From NCBI RefSeq assembly GCF_920984735.1, contig NZ_CAKLBU010000002.1:62001-126000 (forward strand): 64,000 nt of DNA, written 5' to 3'. Below are positions 38,187-47,705 of this stretch, in pieces (positions within the stretch are counted from its first letter, which is position 1; every line of letters begins with the position of its first letter). The notes under the pieces are model-generated. The model worked only from the letters and a program-made list of their open reading frames with translations. It searched no databases and was not told the DNA's origin. The translations under genes and the position numbers were made by a program. The DNA is from Pedobacter sp. Leaf250. GTDB taxonomy: Bacteria > Bacteroidota > Bacteroidia > Sphingobacteriales > Sphingobacteriaceae.

Positions 38187-38968
38187 TCCATTTGTGCTGT
38201 AAATATTTTATTGTAATTCAAAGCTACGCTTGATGCCAAGGCTTCATTTAAAAATGATGAACGGTATTGTTGATCGGAATTATTTATAAACAAAAGAGTA
38301 CGATCGGAAATGGCATCAATTACCTTGTTTGCCAATTTCGTTGGTACAGCAGGGCAGCCCTGACTTCTTCCCAATCTACCAAGCTGATTAATGGTTTCCT
38401 GACAAACATAATTGGCACCATGAACTACTATAGCTCTATCCCTTGCATTGCTGTTAAATCCCTGGTCCATTCCATCTAACTTTAACGATCTGCCGTGTTT
38501 CCCAAAATAAACTTCACCAGTAAGATAAAAACCTAAACTACTTTGATTTGAATTGTGAGTATTAGAAAAATAGGAGGGTTTATCACCGCCACTATTCTGA
38601 CCATGAGCCACCCAGGTATTTAAAATTAATTCCTTTTTCTCCAGATCAATAATATATAAACGTTTTTTGGAACTTTCCTGATCGAAATCTGCAATGGTTA
38701 AAATAGATTTATCCTGCAATAAACCAGAATATTTCATGTTGTAATAACCCGTTAATGCTTTCTCAAAAACTTGCTCACTTAAGCCTGCTGAATCTAAATG
38801 AGCAGCTTGATATAAATTTAAAATGTATTGATTGTAAATACTATCTGCAGCTATATTAAGTAGCGCTTGTTGTTGTGTTTGTGGTTTCTCCACCGCTTTC
38901 CAACTGGTTCCGACAATGCTTATTAATGCTAGAACAATAGCAGCAATGCCCAAAATGTATTTATTCAT
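38183..38968 (-). CDS. L,D-transpeptidase catalytic-domain protein (murein)
   Basis: A 261-residue periplasmic or membrane-anchored protein. An N-terminal hydrophobic segment (residues 4-22) is a signal or anchor. The YkuD_2-type catalytic core has VVHGANYVCQET and RSQGCPAVP, the HGxxY...S-x-GCP signature with the catalytic Cys. It likely cross-links peptidoglycan or attaches proteins to it. The WVAHGQNSGG segment precedes the core, as in the YkuD_2 family. It is convergent with the preceding gene and divergent from the SDR gene, separated by 209 bases. Confidence 0.9.
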   Translation of the reverse strand: MNKYILGIAAIVLALISIVGTSWKAVEKPQTQQQALLNIAADSIYNQYILNLYQAAHLDSAGLSEQVFEKALTGYYNMKYSGLLQDKSILTIADFDQESSKKRLYIIDLEKKELILNTWVAHGQNSGGDKPSYFSNTHNSNQSSLGFYLTGEVYFGKHGRSLKLDGMDQGFNSNARDRAIVVHGANYVCQETINQLGRLGRSQGCPAVPTKLANKVIDAISDRTLLFINNSDQQYRSSFLNEALASSVALNYNKIFTAQMD

Positions 38969-39177
38969 ACAAAAATGTTTGGTTTATACTACTATATACG
39001 ATCAAACAAAAAAAATGTTGCCTGAAATTTAGTGTAGATTTAATAATACGTCTTGTTTTACTCAGAAATGACTTTGTAGATGATAATAGAGCTATCAAGA
39101 ATGCTGATTTAGGAATTGAACATCTGAATTTGGTAACAAAAGGCAACTTAATGTGTTGTTATATAAATTATTACCTA

Positions 39178-40626
39178 ATGAAAATACTACTTACTGGTGC
39201 TAATGGTTATATAGGTACAAGGTTGCTGCCATTGTTATTGGATGAAAGGCATCAGGTAGTTTGTATGGTTAGGGATAAACGCAGATTTGCAGCACAGTCT
39301 GATTTAACTGATCAAGTTCAAATCATTAGTGGCGATTTATTAAATGTTGATACGTTAACTGAAATTCCTAATGATATTGATGCAGCATATTATCTGGTTC
39401 ACTCGATGTCATCCAGTGAAGAAGGGTTTTCTGATTTGGAAAAGAAATCATCAGAAAATTTTTCAAATGCTATAAAAAAAACGAACTGTAAGCAAATTAT
39501 TTATCTAACTGGCATTGCCAATGATGAGCATTTATCCAAGCATTTAGGCTCACGCCTGGCTGTAGAAGAAGAATTAAAATCATCAGGTATCGCTTGTACA
39601 ATTTTAAGAGCGGCTATAATTATTGGATCAGGCAGTGCGTCTTTTGAAATTATAAGAGATTTAACAGAAAAAATCCCGGTAATGGTGGCACCCAAATGGG
39701 TGAAAACTAAATGTCAGCCAATAGGAATTCGCGATGTGCTTGGCTATTTGATGGGTGTTTTACATAATGAAAAAGCCTTTAATGAAACATTTGATATTGG
39801 TGGACCAGATATATTAACTTACAGAGATATGTTGCTGGGATATGCCAATGAACGTGGTCTCAAAAGATGGATTATTACCGTTCCTGTTCTTACACCTAAA
39901 TTATCATCACTTTGGCTAAACCTTATTACTCCGGTTCCATATTCATTAGCAAGAAGTTTGGTAGATAGTATGAAGAATGAGGTAGTTTGTAAAGATGATA
40001 GGATAAAAAATGTTGTACCCAGACAGTGTTTAACCTATTCGGAAGCTCTGCATTTGGCTTTTGAAAAAATAGACCAGAATTCTATTGTTTCAAGTTGGAA
40101 AGATGCTTTAAATAGGGGATATCTTCAAACTGATTTCATGGATCAAATAAAAGTGCCGCAAAACGGTACCCTCGAATACAAAGTGAAAATGCCATTTGAT
40201 CGCAAAGCAGAAGAAGTTTTTGAAAATATTTGGAGTATTGGTGGGAGTAGAGGTTGGTATTTTATGGATTGGTTGTGGCAGCTTAGGGGTTTTTTAGATA
40301 AGATTTTCGGTGGCGTGGGCACTCGAAGAGGCAGAACAAGTAATGTAGATCTTCAGGCTGGTGATGTACTCGACTTTTGGCGGGTACTTTTAGCTGATCG
40401 TAAGAATAAAAGGTTATTGCTCTATGCTGAAATGAAAGTTCCGGGGGAAGCTTGGCTGGAATTGAAACTAATCGAATTTCATGGTCAGGCGTTTTTATCG
40501 CAGGTTGCTACTTTTAGACCAAGAGGTTTGTGGGGCCGCATGTATTGGTATGCCATGTGGCCTTTTCATATTGTATTATTTAAAGGGATGGCCAGAGAGA
40601 TTACCACTTATCAGCCCAAAACATAA
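39178..40626 (+). CDS. SDR-family NAD(P)-binding protein with DUF2867 domain
   Basis: A 482-residue fusion. I chose ATG 39178, which starts MKILLTGANGYIGTRLLPLL; an earlier in-frame start at 39130 adds unconserved residues. Residues 1-300 are an extended/atypical SDR Rossmann fold (GxxGxxG-like GANGYIG), with NAD(P)-binding but a degenerate catalytic region, as in complex I NDUFA9-like proteins. Residues about 330-480 form a DUF2867 domain with GSRGWYFMDWLWQLRG. Such fusions occur in many bacteria without a known activity. A small 40-residue membrane protein gene follows 36 bases downstream. Confidence 0.9.
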   Translation: MKILLTGANGYIGTRLLPLLLDERHQVVCMVRDKRRFAAQSDLTDQVQIISGDLLNVDTLTEIPNDIDAAYYLVHSMSSSEEGFSDLEKKSSENFSNAIKKTNCKQIIYLTGIANDEHLSKHLGSRLAVEEELKSSGIACTILRAAIIIGSGSASFEIIRDLTEKIPVMVAPKWVKTKCQPIGIRDVLGYLMGVLHNEKAFNETFDIGGPDILTYRDMLLGYANERGLKRWIITVPVLTPKLSSLWLNLITPVPYSLARSLVDSMKNEVVCKDDRIKNVVPRQCLTYSEALHLAFEKIDQNSIVSSWKDALNRGYLQTDFMDQIKVPQNGTLEYKVKMPFDRKAEEVFENIWSIGGSRGWYFMDWLWQLRGFLDKIFGGVGTRRGRTSNVDLQAGDVLDFWRVLLADRKNKRLLLYAEMKVPGEAWLELKLIEFHGQAFLSQVATFRPRGLWGRMYWYAMWPFHIVLFKGMAREITTYQPKT

Positions 40627-40637
40627 AGCAATTTTGT

Positions 40638-40645
40638 TATTTTTG
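40638..40645 (+). promoter_or_regulatory. -7 box upstream of the 40-residue protein
   Basis: TATTTTTG matches TAnnTTTG. It lies 17 bases upstream of ATG 40663, inside the short gap after the SDR gene stop. No clear -33 TTG was found. Confidence 0.4.
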
Positions 40646-40662
40646 CATTTCAAGTTTCGAAA

Positions 40663-40785
40663 ATGCCAAATCAAGATAACGATTACTCCTTCTGGACAAA
40701 ATACAAGCGCTTTGCCAGTACAGAAATATTAATGTACCTAATCATGATCATTGGTATTACTCTTGGAATTATTTTTTTAAGCTAA
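40663..40785 (+). CDS. Small single-pass membrane protein (40 residues)
   Basis: An open frame from ATG to TAA encodes a soluble N-terminus MPNQDNDYSFWTKYKRFAS followed by a hydrophobic segment (residues 22-40). The charged/aromatic start and one membrane helix look like a real tail-anchored mini-protein. A TATTTTTG box precedes it by 17 bases. The last 17 bases overlap the convergent DUF3857 gene. I know no family. The main support is composition, the promoter-like site and the otherwise unused gap. Confidence 0.6.
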   Translation: MPNQDNDYSFWTKYKRFASTEILMYLIMIIGITLGIIFLS

Positions 40786-42676
40786 GCATCAGTTTTAGAT
40801 GATCAGCCATATTGACATCGCTCATGAATTTAGAAAATAAAGCATATTTTTCAGCAGGAAAAGTTCCATCAATAATCTTGATTTTTCTGTGATAGATTAA
40901 TTTTTTTCCATCAAGACTAACATTCGATTCATAAGTTCCAAAATCGCTCTCGAAACTCTTTTTCAGTGGTAAAATAAAATCAGTAGATATGTTATCTGGA
41001 AGAGAGTAAATTATGGTGTCTTCATCTGTATAACCTCTATTAATGTAAACAGGAAGTCTTCTTGCCTTAATCTCTGGGATGGATCGTGTAACATTAAAAG
41101 CATTCAATTGCAGGTACATTTTACCGTTATTAATGTTTGCATAATGACGCAGATTTACTTTAATATCTTCAATAACTTTTGGATTTTCGGTTTTCTGTTG
41201 TAAATAAGTAATGTTCTCAAAATCAATGTTATCAATATTATAAGAATTTTTAAGAAATTTTTGTTGCTCAATTAGCGATTTCCCTATTATTGATTCTGAA
41301 TTATCATATTGTGATCCTGAAAAAACTGTATTCATATTGCCATTAGCCGTACCATCATCTTTAATGTTCAAACTAACTTTCCTCACCTGAAGATTATTTT
41401 GGGCAGTTAATTTAGGTGTTCGGAGCAATTTACCGCCTTCAGGTGTACAGGCAAAAACCAAACGATCATCCGTAAAATCGCCTAAATAACCAAAAGGAAT
41501 TTTCTGATTGGTGCATTCCAACCATATCGTATCACCTTTTAATGGCAAACATAGAATAATGTGGTTGCCTTGAGCCAAATCTGCAAATTGAGGATCGACA
41601 CTAACTTTTTCATTACCCGCTTCAACAATACAATAATAAGAATCAATATCTACTGCTTTTAATAAGCTTTGCATGTAATTTACCAGTGCTTTGCAATCGC
41701 CATAACCCAAACGATCTACTTCACTTGCTGCAATTGGCTGCATACCACCAATACCTATCTGAACGCTGATATATCGTGTTTTTTCCTGTAAATATTGATA
41801 AATTTTTCTGGCTTTATCTTTATCGGATTTTTCATTTTTAACTAAATCCTTTACCATTGAGATTGTTGTAGGAGCCAGCGTATTACGTTGTTTAATCAGA
41901 TCGTTATAAACCCATTTACCCAGTTCTTCCCAATTTTGATAACTTCCCTTGTGATTATAATAAGTAAACTGTTTTGGGGCAATTTGAACACTTGTTCTGT
42001 ATGTTTCTGGGTCAGGACTAAATGGTTCGGTTTTAACAGCCAGAATGTTGCTGGTTTTCCAAATCATCTTCTTCTGTTTATCGTCAATTGTTACTTCTGG
42101 TTCGCCAGTAAAATTGAGGGTTTTTATACGAACATCATCAGTTGGCTTCGAAATAAAGGTATACGAACTCCGCTCAACCGAAACATCATCACCAGGCTTT
42201 GGAATCCATCTTGGAATAATTAAGTTTTGCTTGTTCCTGATCTCATAATTATAAACGATGGTATATGGATATTGATTTATGTTCGGCAAATAATGCTTTA
42301 CACGGCTATCAACAAACAACGAGAATCCATCGGCAACACTCATATCGCTAAAATCACTTTGCGAAAATTTACTAATGGGTTTGCCTACCGCGTTGTAAAC
42401 TTCCCCTTTAATTGCTTTGATAGAAGTATTTTTATCGTAGTACAATACCAACCGGGCTTCGTCTTCACCATTCTCATTAAAAACAGTAATGGCTCTTTTA
42501 ACGGTTACCATCACGTTTTCTGGCGCACGCATATCAACAACTGTTTCTTCGTTTCTAATGCAAGAGTTTGCTCTATTTCTTAACGCACCAGGTATTAAAT
42601 CTACATCATAATTATCTTGAGCAAATGCTCCATTAAAAATTGCCAAGAGGCTAATAAGAACTAATGTGTATTTCAT
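40769..42676 (-). CDS. DUF3857/transglutaminase-domain protein
   Basis: A 635-residue secreted protein with a signal peptide (LAIFNGAFAQ). The N-terminal half is a DUF3857 domain. The middle transglutaminase-like core has the catalytic Cys in RLGYGDCKALVNYMQ, a His in NHIILCLPL and an acidic residue in IWLECT, so the papain-like triad could be active. The C-terminal third is beta-rich. It is the second of two adjacent paralogues, following the 657-residue gene with only one base between, so they form an operon. Role is unknown; many such pairs exist in Bacteroidota. Confidence 0.87.
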   Translation of the reverse strand: MKYTLVLISLLAIFNGAFAQDNYDVDLIPGALRNRANSCIRNEETVVDMRAPENVMVTVKRAITVFNENGEDEARLVLYYDKNTSIKAIKGEVYNAVGKPISKFSQSDFSDMSVADGFSLFVDSRVKHYLPNINQYPYTIVYNYEIRNKQNLIIPRWIPKPGDDVSVERSSYTFISKPTDDVRIKTLNFTGEPEVTIDDKQKKMIWKTSNILAVKTEPFSPDPETYRTSVQIAPKQFTYYNHKGSYQNWEELGKWVYNDLIKQRNTLAPTTISMVKDLVKNEKSDKDKARKIYQYLQEKTRYISVQIGIGGMQPIAASEVDRLGYGDCKALVNYMQSLLKAVDIDSYYCIVEAGNEKVSVDPQFADLAQGNHIILCLPLKGDTIWLECTNQKIPFGYLGDFTDDRLVFACTPEGGKLLRTPKLTAQNNLQVRKVSLNIKDDGTANGNMNTVFSGSQYDNSESIIGKSLIEQQKFLKNSYNIDNIDFENITYLQQKTENPKVIEDIKVNLRHYANINNGKMYLQLNAFNVTRSIPEIKARRLPVYINRGYTDEDTIIYSLPDNISTDFILPLKKSFESDFGTYESNVSLDGKKLIYHRKIKIIDGTFPAEKYALFSKFMSDVNMADHLKLMLSLKK

Positions 42677-42677
42677 A

Positions 42678-44651
42678 TTAGTCTGCTCTTTTTAATAGGT
42701 ATTCTACCTTTTGATTCTGGATGATTTTACTGTAAAACTCCTTCAAAAAAGGATATTCTTCTGGTTGATAAACAGCATTATTAAACTGTAATATCTGACT
42801 TAATGAAAGAATATTTTCATCTAATTGTGTTTGTAGCAAATATTTACCACCACTGTTTGGTAAGGCAATAGCTAAATTCTTAGGCTTTTCTAATAAACTG
42901 TATTTATCTTTCAAATCAATGTTGATGATAATCCGTTCATCAGATGCTGCGCCTAAATCGACAGGATATGTTCTCACATTTAAGTTAAATGGATTTTTAG
43001 AAATTGCATTAATGAAAAACGGACTTAAGTAAAACTCTTTTTTATTGGAACCATCATTTACTGTAAATTCGATTTCATATTTTTCGGTAAGGGGATTATC
43101 TACGCTATCTAAATTATTAATTTCATGCTCCGAAATTTTAATTTTAACCAATCGATCATCTAATTTTTCTACATACTCATCAGGCGAGCTGTATTTTTTA
43201 ATTTCTTTTCTCTTAGCATAAGCTGCATAGCCTTGAGATATAGTGGTTAACGTTCCAACTATTTTGCCATCATTGGTTAATTTTCCATTTAAAATATAAT
43301 TGGTAACCGTTTTTTGGCTTGCTTTTAAATCTATCCAATAAGATGGTTTTTTAAGATTTATCACTCTACCTTGATCATTCATGCAGCGTAGAGGCAACAA
43401 TCCAAATGGTAAAAGTGGTTCTGTGGCATCGAGCATGTAACTCTTGTCGCCAATATTTAATTTTGCCACAACATAATTGAAATCAGAAATTACCGGATAT
43501 AGTTTGTTAATGATTCCATTTTCCCTTGTTGATAATATCACAGCTTCAGCATCGAGATTGGCAGCCGATAGTGCAGCAATTAAATTCAAGTTAAGATTAG
43601 CCACGTTTCCTGATCGGTTATCGAATGATTTTTTAATGTTATCTGCACAATAAATTCCATAATAATTATCCCACTTAATTTGCTTTTTGATATACTGGAA
43701 AATGACTTTCGCTTTCGTTAAGTCGTCCGGAGCATCCTTTACAATCGCCGGAACAATTTCTTTATAAAAATCTTTTCGTTTCATTTGAGATCCAAAAGAT
43801 TTATCGCTGGTAAGCTCATAATCTACATCTTTCCATGTTTTAGTATATGATGTTTTAGCACCTGAAGGGTTGGTTACATCAGAAAGTTCAAAATATATGG
43901 CTGATTTAAAATTACTTGGAGCGGTCATATTATCTTCCTCAATAAATGCCGGAATATCTTTCATTAAGTAAGTAATTTTCGAGCAGTCGATATTTGCACC
44001 ATTGAGTCTTAGGCATTCTCGAGCCAATTCTACCTTTTGATCAGTTAGTTTTTGATAACCACGCAGCGATACATTGTAATTATAAATACCAGGAATGTAA
44101 ACTAAATACTCACTAATCACTTTTGGAATCTTCCACTGAAATTCCCATGTTTTAAAATTGAATAAATTGGGCGATTTTAATCTGTAGCTATATTCAATTA
44201 TAGAACCTTCTTTCAAATTAGGCAGCGTAAATTTTAAAAGTTTGGTATATTTCGATCGGTTTTCGAAAAAAGTAGCCTTTTTATCCATTGGGGTTTCCAC
44301 AAATCTTCCGTTAACATAGTTGAAAGTCGATGCCTTTAAATCGTTAATGGTTTCTTCCCTTGAATCATCTTTATATAATGGTACAATAACATTTGCGTTC
44401 TCAAAACCTTCTTTATTGTAGATCTTAATTTTTACATGATAATCAAAAAGTAATTCAAGTCTTCCGGTAGCATCATCAATTTCAACCCTTGCCGTTCCAA
44501 ACTCTTTAAGTACAACTGCATTGGCATTGCTATCAAGCTTTTTTCTATCAAACTCATAATCATCATAAGTAATAGAGCCAAAGTCAAAATTCTGTGCAAA
44601 AACAGTGAGATAGGTAGAAGACAGCAGAAGAAAGAAAAATATTTTTTTCAT
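42678..44651 (-). CDS. DUF3857 protein with degenerate transglutaminase core
   Basis: A 657-residue secreted protein, from ATG 44649-44651 (MKKIFFFLLLSSTYLTVFAQ); an upstream in-frame start at 44699 adds 16 unconserved residues. It has the same DUF3857 layout as its neighbour. But in the transglutaminase core the position of the catalytic Cys reads RSGNVANLNLNLIAAL (no Cys), and the His segment reads FNYVVAKL (no His). It is probably catalytically inactive and may act as a binding partner of the 635-residue paralogue encoded next. Confidence 0.85.
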   Translation of the reverse strand: MKKIFFFLLLSSTYLTVFAQNFDFGSITYDDYEFDRKKLDSNANAVVLKEFGTARVEIDDATGRLELLFDYHVKIKIYNKEGFENANVIVPLYKDDSREETINDLKASTFNYVNGRFVETPMDKKATFFENRSKYTKLLKFTLPNLKEGSIIEYSYRLKSPNLFNFKTWEFQWKIPKVISEYLVYIPGIYNYNVSLRGYQKLTDQKVELARECLRLNGANIDCSKITYLMKDIPAFIEEDNMTAPSNFKSAIYFELSDVTNPSGAKTSYTKTWKDVDYELTSDKSFGSQMKRKDFYKEIVPAIVKDAPDDLTKAKVIFQYIKKQIKWDNYYGIYCADNIKKSFDNRSGNVANLNLNLIAALSAANLDAEAVILSTRENGIINKLYPVISDFNYVVAKLNIGDKSYMLDATEPLLPFGLLPLRCMNDQGRVINLKKPSYWIDLKASQKTVTNYILNGKLTNDGKIVGTLTTISQGYAAYAKRKEIKKYSSPDEYVEKLDDRLVKIKISEHEINNLDSVDNPLTEKYEIEFTVNDGSNKKEFYLSPFFINAISKNPFNLNVRTYPVDLGAASDERIIINIDLKDKYSLLEKPKNLAIALPNSGGKYLLQTQLDENILSLSQILQFNNAVYQPEEYPFLKEFYSKIIQNQKVEYLLKRAD

Positions 44652-44834
44652 GGAGTGCGTTGGTAAATATTGCAGCAATTTAAACCTAGCATTTAACATT
44701 TAGAAATAATTTGAAAATTAAATTTTGAATTTAATACGGGGTTTTACGAACAAATCAATCCTTTTTAGCACTTTTGAGTAAACATAAATTTTTTATACAG
44801 TGTAATCCTGTATTATTTTCTCATATCCAATAAC

Positions 44835-45788
44835 ATGAAATTAAATTTAAAACGTCCGTTAGCATTTTTCGATTTAGAAGCTACTGGTATAAATGTAGGT
44901 GCTGATAGAATAGTTGAAATAGCCATTTTAAAAGCTCATCCAGATGGTACAGAAGAAGTTAAAACCTGGCGTGTAAATCCTGAAATGCCAATTCCTTTGC
45001 AAACTTCATTAATTCATGGTATTTACGATGAAGATATTGCAAACGAACCAACCTTTAAAGCGCTGGCAAATGAAATTGCCGAGTTTTTAGGCGATAGTGA
45101 TTTGGCAGGTTATAACTCCAATAAATTTGATATTCCAATGCTTTTAGAAGAGTTTTTAAGAGCCAATGTGGATTTTGATATGAACGGGCGCAAGTTTGTT
45201 GATGTACAAAATATTTTCCACCAAATGGAACAGCGTACATTAAAAGCGGCCTACAAATTCTATTGCCAGGAAGATTTAGTAAATGCACACGCAGCAGAGG
45301 CTGATGTTATTGCAACGTATAAAGTTTTGCTTGGTCAGCTGGAAATGTATAAGGAAAAAGAATTTGAAGACAAACAAGGCAACAAAAGTATACCTGTTGT
45401 TAATGATGTTGATGCTTTGCATATATTTACCAATATTCATAAACCTGTTGATTTTGCTGGCAGAATGGTTTACAATGATAAAAATGAGGTTTGTTTTAAC
45501 TTCGGAAAGCATAAGGGAAAAACAACTGAACAAGTATTTTCTGTTGAACCAAGTTATTATGCATGGATGAAACAAGGAGATTTTCCACTTTATACTAAAA
45601 AGAAATTGGACGAAGAGTGGGCAAAGTTTAATGCGAAGAAAAACGAGAATCGTGTAGCAAAACCACAACCAAATGCAGCAGCACCAAAGCCTCAATATCA
45701 GCAGAAGCCTCAACAAAAGCCAGATAAACCTGCTCAACCAATTAATAATGATATGCTTGAACAGTTAAAGATGAAGTTTGGTAAATAA
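44835..45788 (+). CDS. DEDDh 3'-5' exonuclease
   Basis: A 317-residue exonuclease of the DNA polymerase III epsilon / DEDDh type. The motifs are FFDLEATGINVG (Asp/Glu), GYNSNKFDIPML (Asp) and HAAEADVIATY (His...Asp). The exonuclease domain (about 1-180) is followed by CFNFGKHKGKTTEQV...DFPLYTKKKLDEEW, a putative ssDNA- or zinc-independent binding tail, then a proline/glutamine-rich linker. It may edit DNA, but it is not near a polymerase gene. The M1 peptidase gene follows 22 bases downstream. Confidence 0.93.
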   Translation: MKLNLKRPLAFFDLEATGINVGADRIVEIAILKAHPDGTEEVKTWRVNPEMPIPLQTSLIHGIYDEDIANEPTFKALANEIAEFLGDSDLAGYNSNKFDIPMLLEEFLRANVDFDMNGRKFVDVQNIFHQMEQRTLKAAYKFYCQEDLVNAHAAEADVIATYKVLLGQLEMYKEKEFEDKQGNKSIPVVNDVDALHIFTNIHKPVDFAGRMVYNDKNEVCFNFGKHKGKTTEQVFSVEPSYYAWMKQGDFPLYTKKKLDEEWAKFNAKKNENRVAKPQPNAAAPKPQYQQKPQQKPDKPAQPINNDMLEQLKMKFGK

Positions 45789-45810
45789 TACAAAACGCTC
45801 AAATACAAAT

Positions 45811-47670
45811 ATGAAAGTATTCAAAATATTTTGCGTTCTGTTGTTTTCTGCAGTTTGCGTAGATGCACAAGTTCAACTCCCCATTGAACCTGTTTATCAA
45901 AACACTTATCAAAAGGGAACCAGAAGTGTATCTGGTAAACCTGGTAAAAATTATTGGCAAAATTCATCTAAGTACGATTTGAAGGTAGATTTTAATCCAG
46001 TTTCACGTTTACTAAAAGGTAAAGTTAATGTGGTTTATACCAATAATAGTCCTGATACACTAAAAGAAATTTGGTTTAAACTTTACCCAAATTTGTATAA
46101 AAAAGGTTCTGTAAGAAAATCAAAAATTTCAGAGTCTGATTTGGGCGAGGGAGTTAAAATTGAAAAACTGGTTGCGAGCGGTAAAGCTTTAAATGACTTT
46201 AAAATCGATGGAACAAATATGACAGTTGCCGTTCCTGCAGTATTACCTGGCAAAACAATCAATTTTTCGATCGATTATCACTATGTTTTAAACAAGGGTT
46301 CTCATGTGCGTACCGGTCAGGTTGATGAAGGCTCACACTTTGTAGCCTATTTTTTTCCTCGAATTGCAGTGTATGACGATGTTGATGGTTGGAATAAATT
46401 TCCGTACACAGGCGCAGAAGAGTTTTACAATGACTTTGATCAATTTGATGCAGAAATTACAGTTCCGGGCGGTCTTAGCGTTTGGGCAACTGGCGATTTA
46501 AAAAATACAAGCGATGTTTTCCAAAGGGAAATTGTAGAGCGTATCGTTCGGGCAGAAAAAAATGATGCGGTTGTAGATGTAATTACAGATCAGGATTTAG
46601 CAAGCAAGAAAGTAGTGAAACAAAATACTTTCAATACGTTTAAATTTGAGGCCAAGAATGTTACTGATTTTGTGTTTGCATTAAGTGATCACTATCTTTG
46701 GAAATCGACCAGTTTAGTTGTTGATCCAAAAACAAAAAGAAGAACGCGAGTTGATGCTGTTTTTAATCCTAAGCATAAAGATTATTATGAAGTGATTGAT
46801 TTTGCCCGTAAAACAGTAGAATCAATGAGTTATAAATTTCCAAAATGGCCATTTCCTTACAGCCATGAAACAATTTTTGATGGTTTAGATCAAATGGAAT
46901 ATCCAATGATGGTTAATGATAATCCAGTCGATAATAGGGAAGACGCCATTACCTTAACTGATCATGAAATTTTTCATACGATGTTCCCATTTTATATGGG
47001 TATAAATGAAACTAAATACGGTTGGATGGACGAAGGCTGGGCTACAATAGGCGAGTGGCTAATTTCTCCAATGATAGATTCAAATATTGTAGATGAATAT
47101 GGCATTCAGCCAACTGCTTCATCATCAGGAAGTAGAGATGATTCTCCAATTATGACCTTAACTCCGGATTTAAAAGGATCAGGAAGTTTTACCAATTCTT
47201 ATCCAAAACCCGGATTAGCGTATTTGTATCTAAAGGATTATTTAGGCGAAGAATTATTTACAAAAGCACTGCATACCTACATCAAAAACTGGAATGGAAA
47301 GCACCCCATGCCTTACGATTTTTTTAATAGCATGAACGAAGGAAGCGGCAAAAATCTAAATTGGTTTTGGAAGCCATGGTTTTTTGAAGGTGGGGTTTTA
47401 GATATGGCCATTAAATCTGTCGACAAGACAAATAGCGGATATACCATAATAATCGAAAATAAAGGCAACAAAGCCTTGCCAATTGATTTAACATTGAGTT
47501 ATAGCGATGGTTCAAAAGAAACAAATCACAATAGCATTGGTATCTGGGAGAGTGGAAGCAAGCAAGTTGAGGTTAAAATTCAGACTGCTAAAAAGCTAAA
47601 TAAAGTGGTAATGGGAAGTAGCCATGTACCAGATAAAGTGAAAAGCGATAATACATTTTCTGCAAATTGA
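45811..47670 (+). CDS. M1-family metallopeptidase
   Basis: A 619-residue exported zinc aminopeptidase-like protein. I chose ATG 45811 (MKVFKIFCVLLFSAVCVDAQ, signal peptide); an earlier in-frame start lies inside the exonuclease gene. The catalytic motif HEIFH with downstream Glu in NETKYGWMDEGW is intact, and a GLDQMEYPMM motif in place of the usual GAMEN is seen upstream. It should trim peptides in the periplasm or at the surface. Its terminator (47674-47703) is shared with the convergent gene. Confidence 0.92.
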   Translation: MKVFKIFCVLLFSAVCVDAQVQLPIEPVYQNTYQKGTRSVSGKPGKNYWQNSSKYDLKVDFNPVSRLLKGKVNVVYTNNSPDTLKEIWFKLYPNLYKKGSVRKSKISESDLGEGVKIEKLVASGKALNDFKIDGTNMTVAVPAVLPGKTINFSIDYHYVLNKGSHVRTGQVDEGSHFVAYFFPRIAVYDDVDGWNKFPYTGAEEFYNDFDQFDAEITVPGGLSVWATGDLKNTSDVFQREIVERIVRAEKNDAVVDVITDQDLASKKVVKQNTFNTFKFEAKNVTDFVFALSDHYLWKSTSLVVDPKTKRRTRVDAVFNPKHKDYYEVIDFARKTVESMSYKFPKWPFPYSHETIFDGLDQMEYPMMVNDNPVDNREDAITLTDHEIFHTMFPFYMGINETKYGWMDEGWATIGEWLISPMIDSNIVDEYGIQPTASSSGSRDDSPIMTLTPDLKGSGSFTNSYPKPGLAYLYLKDYLGEELFTKALHTYIKNWNGKHPMPYDFFNSMNEGSGKNLNWFWKPWFFEGGVLDMAIKSVDKTNSGYTIIIENKGNKALPIDLTLSYSDGSKETNHNSIGIWESGSKQVEVKIQTAKKLNKVVMGSSHVPDKVKSDNTFSAN

Positions 47671-47673
47671 TCA

Positions 47674-47703
47674 AAAAAAAAGAGGACTAAAGCCTCTTTT
47701 TTT
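47674..47703. terminator. Bidirectional terminator
   Basis: An AAAGAGG/CCTCTTT stem with a 7-nt loop and A/T-tracts on both sides. It lies between the convergent M1 peptidase and 168-residue protein genes. Confidence 0.75.
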
Positions 47704-47705
47704 AT

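Noticed and set aside
45276..45737. A 153-codon open frame on the minus strand inside the exonuclease gene
   Set aside because: It is antisense to a gene with all catalytic motifs; the aromatic- and Leu-rich translation is the usual shadow of the sense frame.
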